NCBI GenBank assembly: GCA_963922595.1
Contig: CAWUIM010000004.1
Location: forward strand, 35,129 to 99,128
Source: JAJFFW01 sp963922595
GTDB taxonomy: Bacteria; Pseudomonadota; Alphaproteobacteria; Caulobacterales; Parvularculaceae
DNA length: 64,000 nucleotides
Reading direction: 5' to 3'
Below, one piece after another: positions 16,365-23,826 of this stretch (its first letter is position 1; each line of letters opens with the position of its first letter). The notes beneath the pieces were generated by a model. That model was not told the origin of the DNA, searched no databases, and saw nothing but the letters and a program-made list of their open reading frames with translations. The position numbers were made by a program, and so were the translations under genes.

Positions 16365-16922
16365 ATGATGGTGCGAATTTTTTTCACCATGGCAATATTA
16401 GCGCTTTTCTCTGGTTGCGCGGCCCAGCCCTCCTATCGCGCCGACGACGCGCCGCTTGAAACAGTGGCGTCGGTTGACGTCGAGCGATATCTCGGCCGCT
16501 GGTATGAAATCGCCCGCCTGCCCAACCGGTTCGAGCGCGGATGCGAGGGCGTCACAGCAGAATATGCGCGCCGCGATGACGGGCTGATTAGCGTCACAAA
16601 CACCTGCCGCAAAAATGCGCCAGACGGCGACGTAAAAATTGCGAACGGGCGCGCGCGCATCGTCGACGCCGCCTCGAACGCCAAGCTGAAGGTCAGTTTC
16701 TTCGGCCCATTCTGGGGCGACTACCGGATCATCGATCTGGCCGCGGATTATTCGCTGGCCGTGGTCAGCGAGCCGAAGGGACGCTATCTCTGGATTTTAT
16801 CGCGCACGCCCACAATCAATGACGACGTGAAGGCGGCGACGTTGGCGGATCTTGCAGCGCGCGGCTTCGATACAAGTGGGCTCTACTTTCCGCAGCAACC
16901 CCCAGCGCCAACGAACAACTAG
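16365..16922 (+). CDS. Blc-type lipocalin lipoprotein
   Basis: A 185-aa bacterial lipocalin. The signal peptide ends at the lipobox LFSGC (Cys near residue 18). The lipocalin signature GRWYEIARLPNRFERGC covers the first strand, and the barrel closes with YLWILSRTP. Bacterial lipocalins are outer-membrane lipoproteins that bind fatty acids or lysophospholipids and respond to envelope stress. The start MMV follows AAAGGAAAATTT. It converges with the GNAT gene, four bases apart. Confidence 0.92.
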   Translation: MMVRIFFTMAILALFSGCAAQPSYRADDAPLETVASVDVERYLGRWYEIARLPNRFERGCEGVTAEYARRDDGLISVTNTCRKNAPDGDVKIANGRARIVDAASNAKLKVSFFGPFWGDYRIIDLAADYSLAVVSEPKGRYLWILSRTPTINDDVKAATLADLAARGFDTSGLYFPQQPPAPTNN

Positions 16923-16925
16923 CGC

Positions 16926-17486
16926 TCAGTCAAGAGACTTCCGCATCCGGATCACTATGTTTGGCGCGCCATTCACGCCCACATGTTCCTCGCGGTCAAT
17001 CTCCACATAGCCGCGCGCGAGATATAGCGGCTCGCCTGGAATCGTTGATCCGAGTTCGATTGTTTTGAAGCCCGCGTCGCGCGCGGCGGCTTCCCCAAGA
17101 TCGAGAAGCAACGTGCCGATACCGCGCCGCGTCCAGTCGGGATGCGTATACATTGCTCGGATGCGCGCCGCTTCGGTCGTGGGGTCGGAAAAGCTGTCAT
17201 CGCGCCCCTTGGTGTGGTCGCCGCCATAGAGCGTGCGGCGCTTGCCCCATCCGCCGCACCCGACGAGGACCCGCTCGCTCCTAACGACCGCCTCGATCAG
17301 AAAATATGTCTGGTCATCGATCAGCGTTTGATCGACGCCCATGGTCTCTTGCGCAGCGGTAATCTCTTCCGGCGACAGAAACGCTTTCATATTTTCCGCG
17401 ATGGCGACACGCATTAACGCGATGATGGCGGGGATGTCCGCCGCTTGCGCGAGGCGATGGCTGAAGGCGATTTCACCGGCCGCCAT
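16926..17486 (-). CDS. GNAT-family N-acetyltransferase
   Basis: A 186-aa acetyltransferase of the GNAT fold. The acetyl-CoA pyrophosphate loop is visible as RRGIGTLLLDLGEAAARDAG (R-x-x-G-x-G/A pattern) near residue 125. It is followed by the conserved strand KTIELGSTIPGEPLYLARGYVE without the last residues quoted. The substrate cannot be told from sequence. It is separated from apt by 11 bases on the same strand, so the two may be co-transcribed. Confidence 0.88.
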   Translation of the reverse strand: MAAGEIAFSHRLAQAADIPAIIALMRVAIAENMKAFLSPEEITAAQETMGVDQTLIDDQTYFLIEAVVRSERVLVGCGGWGKRRTLYGGDHTKGRDDSFSDPTTEAARIRAMYTHPDWTRRGIGTLLLDLGEAAARDAGFKTIELGSTIPGEPLYLARGYVEIDREEHVGVNGAPNIVIRMRKSLD

Positions 17487-17497
17487 TACTTAAGGCC

Positions 17498-18025
17498 CTA
17501 CTCGCCCTCGAACTGGACAAGCGCAACAACTTCCTTGCCGAGACCGCGCAGCTTTTCCGCCCCGCCGAGATCGGGAAGATCGACGACAAACGAACACAGA
17601 GCCACTTCCGCGCCGGCGCGTTCAAGTAATTTGATCGCAGCGATCGCCGTGCCGCCTGTCGCGATCAAATCATCGACCAGAAGCACGCGCTCGCCTTTTT
17701 CGACGGCGTCGGTATGGATCTCCACCTCATCGACGCCGTACTCAAGCGCATATTCTTCGCTAATCGTCTCATAGGGCAGCTTGCCCTTCTTACGGATTGG
17801 CACAAAGCCCACCGACAATTGATGCGCGATGGCGCCGCCCAGAATAAAGCCCCGCGCTTCGATGCCGGCGACCTTGTCGATCTTGGCCCCGGCGAGCGGT
17901 TGCACAAGCTCGTCCACCGCCCGGCGAAAACCGCGCGCATCGGTAAGCAGCGTTGTAATGTCGCGAAACATGATGCCCGGCTTTGGATAATCCGGGATGG
18001 TGCGGATGACGTTTCTCAAATCCAT
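17498..18025 (-). CDS. apt: Adenine phosphoribosyltransferase
   Basis: A 175-aa purine salvage enzyme that converts adenine and PRPP to AMP. The PRPP-binding motif VLLVDDLIATGGTA is intact near residue 125. The family opening IRTIPDYPKPGIMFRDIT and the segment GIEARGFILGGAIAHQL fit Apt. The length matches the usual 170-180 aa. It stands upstream of the GNAT gene and 77 bases downstream of the TadG-like gene, all on the minus strand. Confidence 0.97.
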   Translation of the reverse strand: MDLRNVIRTIPDYPKPGIMFRDITTLLTDARGFRRAVDELVQPLAGAKIDKVAGIEARGFILGGAIAHQLSVGFVPIRKKGKLPYETISEEYALEYGVDEVEIHTDAVEKGERVLLVDDLIATGGTAIAAIKLLERAGAEVALCSFVVDLPDLGGAEKLRGLGKEVVALVQFEGE

Positions 18026-18102
18026 GGCCGACGCTCGTAGTGAAAATCAAATGCGCGTCAACCGTGCCGCAAGCCATTGGGCTTGGCAACCGGCGGTTCT
18101 GA

Positions 18103-19320
18103 TTATTTCGAGAGGGAAAGTTGAACGAGATCGATGGCGATTGTGGAAAAAGCCGCCTCCAGCAATGACGGATTATCAGCGTCGAAATAGCCGCCGTCTT
18201 CTGATGCGCAATCGCGCAAAAGCGCTTCGGTGTCCGGGTCGGAGACTTCGAAGGCGATCGTGTAGATGCGGATGTCATCCGCTTTGGCGATGTTACAAAT
18301 TTCAGTCGTCAACTGGTTCGCCAAATCGTCGTCATTGGAGTTATGCGTCGGATAATCGGGCGCCCGCGTATTCGCTCCGTCGGTCAACAAAATGATCGTC
18401 TTGAAGCCGTTCTTGTTGGCGATTTGCGCTTTCGGCCGCGCTTCGTTGAATGGCTTGTTGTTGGACAGCAGGCGCAATCCCCAGCTTAGGCCGCCAGCGA
18501 TATATGTGCCGTAGTCAGCGGCCATATTGTCAATCGCTGTTTCGAGTTCTGATAGATTATCTGTAAGCGGTGTAACAGCCTGAGGGCATGACGCATTTAA
18601 TATGCCTGGGACCGGGATTGAGTTGAAATTCGCATCGAACGTGTTGTCCGGGTAAGGACGCGATCCGACGCATCCATTCCAAACGTCGCCCCCGCCAAGG
18701 GGTGGCACTTCAAGCCAGGGTCTTCCTGTAGTGCTTGTGCCTACATTCACATAACGCGCAAACGGCGCCATACCCACTTCGAAATCCCCGCTGCTTGCCG
18801 GCCCCAGAAGCGCGTTCGCCAGAATGTTTGCGGAATCCTTCAGTGCGATGAGCTTCGCGCCGGCCATTGAACTTGAATTGTCCAGCACCATCACCGCTTC
18901 AACCGGTCCCGCTGGACGGGCGCGCGCTTCGGAATTGACCGAAAAAGGCATATAATCCTGCCCGACCACGCCGAGGATAGATGTCTCGGTGCGCCCGGTG
19001 ATCACGAGTTGAAACTCGTCGTCATCGCCGTCAAAACTGAAACTAAAACTATCAAGCGACACACCGCTCAACCGCGCATTCGCATCAAAATATTGCTGCG
19101 CGATTGCTTTCGCCGCCGCCTCGCTAAGGGAAGGATCGACGATCTTCGCACGCGCAGCCGCAAGCACCCCTGCGTCGGCTGCTTCGATAATGGCGCTGCG
19201 GACTTGATTGGCGCGGATGAAATCGATGGCGATCCCCGCGCCAAGCAGGATCGGGATCAGAAAGAGCCCGAACATCATCGCGACATTGCCGGACAGATCG
19301 CTGGAGAACCGTCTTAACAT
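18103..19320 (-). CDS. TadG-like von Willebrand A protein (copy 1)
   Basis: A 405-aa protein with a TadE/TadG-type N-terminus: short basic leader, SGNVAMMFGLFLIPILLG membrane segment, then AADAGVLAAARAK. A von Willebrand A domain follows from about residue 145. Its metal-ion site reads DNSSSM (DxSxS), with ILLTDGANTRAP as the third motif. TadG proteins accompany Flp pilus (Tad) assembly or act as surface adhesins. ATG at 19320 is chosen because GGTGAGAG lies just upstream; a TTG five codons earlier is less likely. It is a tandem paralog of the next gene. No other tad genes are in the window. Confidence 0.85.
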   Translation of the reverse strand: MLRRFSSDLSGNVAMMFGLFLIPILLGAGIAIDFIRANQVRSAIIEAADAGVLAAARAKIVDPSLSEAAAKAIAQQYFDANARLSGVSLDSFSFSFDGDDDEFQLVITGRTETSILGVVGQDYMPFSVNSEARARPAGPVEAVMVLDNSSSMAGAKLIALKDSANILANALLGPASSGDFEVGMAPFARYVNVGTSTTGRPWLEVPPLGGGDVWNGCVGSRPYPDNTFDANFNSIPVPGILNASCPQAVTPLTDNLSELETAIDNMAADYGTYIAGGLSWGLRLLSNNKPFNEARPKAQIANKNGFKTIILLTDGANTRAPDYPTHNSNDDDLANQLTTEICNIAKADDIRIYTIAFEVSDPDTEALLRDCASEDGGYFDADNPSLLEAAFSTIAIDLVQLSLSK

Positions 19321-19427
19321 TTCTCTCACCCTCAAGAATTTGAGATTTGAGCATCAAGGGGTGAACAAATGTTTGCAGTAACCCAATACGCGTTAAGAAT
19401 TTCGATCACATTTCAGCGATGTGCGGT

Positions 19428-20648
19428 CTACTCCGACAAGGCGAGATTAACCAAATCGGTGGCGATAGCCGAAAACGCCGCCGCCAGAAGCGTCGGATTA
19501 TCGGCGTCGAAATAGCCGCCGTCCTCGGTCGCGCAATTGCGCATTAACGCTTCAGTGGTCGGGTCGGACACCTCAAAAGCAATGGCGTAAATGCGGAAGT
19601 CGTCCTGCGCCAGGTCCCGGCACATCTCGTCGGTTAATGTATCGGCGGCGGCTTGATCTTTCACATCATGCGCCGGATAGCTCGGGGCGCGAGTATTCGC
19701 GCCATCGGTAAGCAAAACAATTGCTTTTAATCCATTTTGCGACGCTGACTGCGCGTCGCTGAGACCTTCTGTGAATGGTTCAGCGTTTGACAAGACACGT
19801 CGCCCCCAGGTGAGGCCGCCCGGAATATACGTCGAGCCGGCGGCGCCCATATTGTTGATCTTTGGTATAATTTCTGTCCGTTCAGCCGTTAACGGATTGA
19901 TCGCCTGCGGACAATCAACGTTCAATACACCCGGCGCAGGGTTAGATAAGAATAAACCGTCATCAATATTCGCCGGAAAATTACGCGAGCCGACGCATCC
20001 GTTCCAAACGTCGCCAACCGCGCCGGGCGGCACAGTAACCCATGTCTCGCCCGCGTTCACCGTCCCCACATTCACATATTGCGCGAATGGAACCAGCGCC
20101 ACTTTAAAGTCGCCGGAATCATCTTTTAAAAGAATATCGACAAGATCGCGCGCTGATTTGCGCAGCGCCTTGATTTTGTCGCCGGACATCGATCCGGTGT
20201 TGTCGAGCACAAGCGCGACTTCAACCGGACCGGGCGTCGATGCGTTGGCGGACGATCTGATCGATAAGGGCACGAAGTCGTTACCGATAACGCCCAGAAT
20301 GGCGGTTCGCACGCGGCCGGTGATGTTTAACGTATAACGCTCAGTGTCCTCGTCGAATTGGAAACTGAAACTGTCAATCTCCACATCGGCGCCGTCCTGA
20401 TTGGCGTCGAAATAGCGCCGCGCGATTGCGCTTGCTTGCGTTTCCGTCAGCGAGCCGTCGAGCAGTCTTGCGCGCGCCGCCGCCAGCACGCCGGAGTCAG
20501 CCGCTTCAACGAGCGCAGAGCGCACCGCGTTTGCGCGCACAAAATCAACTGCGATGCCAGCGCCCGCCAACGTCGGCACCAGAAATAGGCCAAACATGAT
20601 GGCGATATTGCCGTCGCGCGCTCGGCCGAAACGTTTAAGCAAATCCAT
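19428..20648 (-). CDS. TadG-like von Willebrand A protein (copy 2)
   Basis: A 406-aa paralog of the downstream gene with the same layout: N-terminal DGNIAIMFGLFLVPTLAG membrane segment, AADSGVLAAARAR, then a VWA domain with MIDAS residues in DNTGSM and the motif VLLTDGANTRAP. Both copies share the unusual insert GDVWNGCVGSR and a later CPQA before PLT, suggesting conserved disulfides. The C-terminus (DGGYFDADNPTLLAAAFSAI) is nearly the same in both. The two are 107 bases apart and probably arose by tandem duplication. Confidence 0.85.
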   Translation of the reverse strand: MDLLKRFGRARDGNIAIMFGLFLVPTLAGAGIAVDFVRANAVRSALVEAADSGVLAAARARLLDGSLTETQASAIARRYFDANQDGADVEIDSFSFQFDEDTERYTLNITGRVRTAILGVIGNDFVPLSIRSSANASTPGPVEVALVLDNTGSMSGDKIKALRKSARDLVDILLKDDSGDFKVALVPFAQYVNVGTVNAGETWVTVPPGAVGDVWNGCVGSRNFPANIDDGLFLSNPAPGVLNVDCPQAINPLTAERTEIIPKINNMGAAGSTYIPGGLTWGRRVLSNAEPFTEGLSDAQSASQNGLKAIVLLTDGANTRAPSYPAHDVKDQAAADTLTDEMCRDLAQDDFRIYAIAFEVSDPTTEALMRNCATEDGGYFDADNPTLLAAAFSAIATDLVNLALSE

Positions 20649-20664
20649 GGCTGGTCACCTCTCA

Positions 20665-20685
20665 CCCCAATTCGTCCTTTTGGGG
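20665..20685. repeat. small hairpin in the TadG copy 2 leader
   Basis: CCCCAA (20665-20670) and TTGGGG (20680-20685) can pair around a nine-base loop, 17 bases upstream of the TadG copy 2 start codon. It could shape the leader mRNA or be an operator. No T-run follows on either strand. The rest of the 242-bp divergent spacer up to 20890 shows only the ribosome-binding site of the M13 gene. Confidence 0.3.
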
Positions 20686-20890
20686 CGCTTGCGGCGCGCT
20701 TTTCGCCCGCGCTTCGCCCCGACCAGCGCCGTTGCATCTTCCTTGCCAAAATTTACTGATCATTAACCTTTGATCGCCTGTGAGCCGCTGTTCGCCGCGC
20801 ACCCGGTTGCTATCGGCGCGCGGTTTCGACATGGTCGCGCGCGATTCGCCGCTGAGAACGGCGTTAACGGCTCACGAAGGAGATTTGCCT

Positions 20891-22981
20891 GTGAAACAAT
20901 GGTTAATGGCGGGCGCAGCGGCGCTGGCGATCGCCGGATGCGGCGGGGAAAAAGCGGCTGATGAGGCGACGGATGAAAATGCGGCGAGCGCCAAAGCTGT
21001 TTCTGAGGCCGACGCTGGCGAGGCGACCGGTCCCGAGCTTGGAACCTGGGGCGTCGATACGGCGTTTGTCGACGACAGCGTTAAGCCCGGTGATGATTTC
21101 TACCGCCATGTGAGCGGCAAATGGCTCGATACGTTCGAGATCCCGGACGAATTTTCAAGCTACGGCTCATTCACCGTCCTCTTTGAACGGTCAGAGGAGC
21201 GCGTTCGAAAAATCATCGAAGACGCAGCGGCCGGCGGCGCGCCGGCCGGATCAGCCGAACAAAAGATCGGCGATTATTTTGCGAGCTTCGTCGACGTAGA
21301 CGCTATCAATGAAAAAGGCCTCACGCCGCTTGCGGACGACCTCGCCTACATCAATGGCCTTGAAACGATCGAAGACGTGGCCGCGGCGATGGTCCGTCCC
21401 GACCTCAGCGCGAATTCATTGTTCGGCGCCTTTGTGGGCGTCGATGCGAAGCAGCCTGACCGCTATATCGTTTATATGGGGCAGGCCGGGCTCGGCATGC
21501 CGAACCGGAACTATTACCTTGATGAAAAATTTGCTGACAAAAGCGCGAAGTATAAAGACTATATCGCAGAGATCTTAACACTGGCCGAGATAGAGGACGC
21601 CGCTGGAAAAGCAGAAGCAATCCATGCGCTGGAGACAAGCATTGCGCAGGTGCATTGGGAACCGGCCAAACGCCGAAATCGCGACCTCACCTATAATCTA
21701 AAAACTAAAGATGAGCTGAAAGCCTTTGCGCCTGCGGCGCCGTGGGACGCGATGTTGGAAGCGGCGGGCCTTTCCGGCGAGACGGAATTTGTTTTGCGTG
21801 AGGACGACGCCATCCAGAACCTCGCAACGATCCTCGCCGAAACGCCGGTTGAGACATGGCGGGCTTATCTGACATTCCACCTCTTGCGGTCGAACAGCGC
21901 GATCCTGCCGACGCCATTCGACGACGCGAACTTCGCCTTCTACGGAACCGAGTTACGCGGCACGCCGAAACAACGCGAGCGCTGGAAGCGCGGCGTCGCC
22001 GCCGTCAACGGCGCACTCGGCGAAGCTGTCGGCAAAGTTTACGTGGATAAACATTTCCCCGCGTCCTCGAAAACGCAAATGGAAGAGCTGGTCGCCAATT
22101 TACGCCGCGCCATGGACGAGCGTCTCGACACGCTGCCATGGATGGGCGAGGAGACCAAAGTTCAGGCGCACGAAAAGCTTGAAAAGTTCACGCCCAAAAT
22201 CGGGTACCCGGACAAATGGGAAGACTATGCCGGTCTCGATGTGGTGCGCGGCGACGCCTACGCAAACAGCAAAGCGAGCGATCTATGGGAATGGCGCGAC
22301 GACATTTCCAAACTTGGCGGGCCGATCGACAAGACCGAGTGGGGCATGAACCCGCAGCGGGTCAACGCCTATTACAGCTCGACACGCAACGAGATTGTCT
22401 TTCCCGCCGCCATTCTTCAGGCCCCCTTCTTTGATCCGGAGGCCGACGCAGCGGTCAATTATGGCGGCATCGGCGCCGTGATCGGGCATGAGATCGGCCA
22501 TGGCTTCGATGATCAAGGCCGTAAATCCGACGGCGACGGACGCCTGCGCGACTGGTGGACCGGAGAAGACGCCGCGGAATTTCAGAAACTCGCCGACGCT
22601 CTTGGTGGACAATATGGCGGGTACGAACCTGTTGAAGGCTTCAAGGTCAATCCCGAGCTGACGATGGGTGAAAATATCGGTGATATTGGCGGCCTCGCCA
22701 TGGCTTATTACGCCTACAAACTATCGCTTAATGGCGAAGAGGCGCCGGTCATCGACGGCTACACCGGCGATCAACGCTTCTTCATGGCGTGGGCGCAGGT
22801 CTGGAAACGCATCGTTCGCGACGAGGCGTTGAAGAACCAGATCGCAACAGACCCGCACTCCCCGGCGCAGTATCGCGTCAACGGCGTCGTGCGGAACATG
22901 GACGCTTGGTATGAAGCGTTTAACGTTGAGGAAGGCGACGCGCTTTATCTCGCTCCGGAAGATCGCGTGCAAATCTGGTAA
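20891..22981 (+). CDS. M13-family (PepO/neprilysin-like) metallopeptidase lipoprotein
   Basis: A 696-aa zinc oligopeptidase of family M13. The catalytic motif HEIGH is at residues 533-537 and the third ligand motif ENIGD at 594-598; NAYYSSTRNEIVFPAAIL, the substrate-binding strand, precedes it. The N-terminus has a lipoprotein signal (LMAGAAALAIAGC) and then an Ala/Glu/Asp-rich linker, so the enzyme is probably tethered in the periplasm or outer membrane. GTG at 20891 is preferred because AAGGAG lies eight bases upstream and the signal then starts the protein; an in-frame start at 20780 would bury it. A strong terminator follows. Confidence 0.93.
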   Translation: MKQWLMAGAAALAIAGCGGEKAADEATDENAASAKAVSEADAGEATGPELGTWGVDTAFVDDSVKPGDDFYRHVSGKWLDTFEIPDEFSSYGSFTVLFERSEERVRKIIEDAAAGGAPAGSAEQKIGDYFASFVDVDAINEKGLTPLADDLAYINGLETIEDVAAAMVRPDLSANSLFGAFVGVDAKQPDRYIVYMGQAGLGMPNRNYYLDEKFADKSAKYKDYIAEILTLAEIEDAAGKAEAIHALETSIAQVHWEPAKRRNRDLTYNLKTKDELKAFAPAAPWDAMLEAAGLSGETEFVLREDDAIQNLATILAETPVETWRAYLTFHLLRSNSAILPTPFDDANFAFYGTELRGTPKQRERWKRGVAAVNGALGEAVGKVYVDKHFPASSKTQMEELVANLRRAMDERLDTLPWMGEETKVQAHEKLEKFTPKIGYPDKWEDYAGLDVVRGDAYANSKASDLWEWRDDISKLGGPIDKTEWGMNPQRVNAYYSSTRNEIVFPAAILQAPFFDPEADAAVNYGGIGAVIGHEIGHGFDDQGRKSDGDGRLRDWWTGEDAAEFQKLADALGGQYGGYEPVEGFKVNPELTMGENIGDIGGLAMAYYAYKLSLNGEEAPVIDGYTGDQRFFMAWAQVWKRIVRDEALKNQIATDPHSPAQYRVNGVVRNMDAWYEAFNVEEGDALYLAPEDRVQIW

Positions 22982-23005
22982 TTACGCGCCTCAAATGATC
23001 GACAG

Positions 23006-23033
23006 AAAACCCGGCGGCGACGCCGGGTTTTTT
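23006..23033 (+). terminator. Rho-independent terminator of the M13 gene
   Basis: CCCGGCG and CGCCGGG pair around GCGA and are followed by six T; an A-run precedes the stem. It lies 25 bases after the M13 stop codon, which is an ideal position. Confidence 0.9.
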
Positions 23034-23100
23034 CGTTTATGCGGGAATCGGGGAAGGCGTTAACCCATTGCGTAAAATTTTATAGTAAAGACGCGTTCTA

Positions 23101-23178
23101 TTAACCATTTCAATACGGATGGTTAACTTTTTAACCGGATGTTTCACCTGCGTCTTCTGACGCCATCCCGTGAAACAT
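23101..23178. repeat. nested inverted repeats upstream of the CTERM protein gene
   Basis: Three dyads lie in the 158-bp spacer. TTAACCAT (23101-23108) pairs with ATGGTTAA (23119-23126). GGTTAA (23121-23126) pairs with TTAACC (23131-23136), sharing the middle arm. ATGTTTCAC (23139-23147) pairs perfectly with GTGAAACAT (23170-23178), and the last arm ends directly before the GAGGGGG ribosome-binding site. The first two look like alternative operators and the third like an mRNA hairpin that could mask or expose the start site. Roles are inferred. Confidence 0.45.
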
Positions 23179-23191
23179 GAGGGGGAAAGAT

Positions 23192-23653
23192 ATGAACAAG
23201 TTTATGAGCGCCGCCGCATTCGCGTTAACGACTTTCACCGTCCCGCTCGCCGCGGCCGAGACGCAGCCCGTGGCGGTCAGCAAGGTGCGGTTCGACGAAA
23301 ACACGGCTGCAATTTCTGCCGAACGGGCGATGGCGCTCTTCGCCTCAACGTCGGCATCAATTGATCGTCAACGCCTCAGCACCAAAGCCGCGCCGCCGGC
23401 GTTTAGCTTCGACCCGGAAGGGCGCCTCACGATTAACGAAAACAATGCATTCGACGTGGCCTTTGAAGGCGGCGAGGTATTTGTGATCGCTCGCAATGAC
23501 GGCGAGGGATTGCCAGCGGACGCATTTATCACACTGGAAAGCCCGGAGACGCCGGAATCAGCCGACGGCGCGCTCGCGACGCCCCTCCCCGGCGCCATCT
23601 GGCTCTTGCTTGCAGGCCTTTCCGGTCTTGGCTTCGCGGGCCGCCGGAAATGA
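23192..23653 (+). CDS. VPLPA-CTERM-type sorted surface protein
   Basis: A 153-aa secreted protein. Residues 1-23 form a signal peptide (MSAAAFALTTFTVPLAAAE). The middle part has no recognised domain. The C-terminus carries a sorting tripartite signal: TPLPGAIWLLLAGLSGLGFA, then GRRK, meaning a Pro-containing motif, a hydrophobic helix and a basic end. This is the VPLPA-CTERM variant of PEP-CTERM, recognised by exosortases. ATG at 23192 is chosen for the GAGGGGG just upstream. No exosortase gene is in the window. Without a glycosyl-transfer neighbourhood its cargo role is unknown. Confidence 0.8.
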   Translation: MNKFMSAAAFALTTFTVPLAAAETQPVAVSKVRFDENTAAISAERAMALFASTSASIDRQRLSTKAAPPAFSFDPEGRLTINENNAFDVAFEGGEVFVIARNDGEGLPADAFITLESPETPESADGALATPLPGAIWLLLAGLSGLGFAGRRK

Positions 23654-23685
23654 GCAGGCGACAGCGCCGACAATCTATCAATCGC

Positions 23686-23711
23686 AAAACCGCCCTGCCC
23701 GGGCGGTTTTT
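23686..23711 (+). terminator. Rho-independent terminator of the CTERM protein gene
   Basis: CCGCCC and GGGCGG pair around TGCCC, with four A before and five T after, 33 bases past the stop codon. The flanking A-run and T-run would also allow function on the other strand. Confidence 0.85.
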
Positions 23712-23826
23712 GTTTGCGGGCCAGTACGCAAGGCCGCTTGTGCTTTCGCCGCGCTTCGGCGACAAGATGCGGTTTCACGAATCATCGCCAGAATAGAATT
23801 CCAAGAGACAGGGACCACGCAACGAT

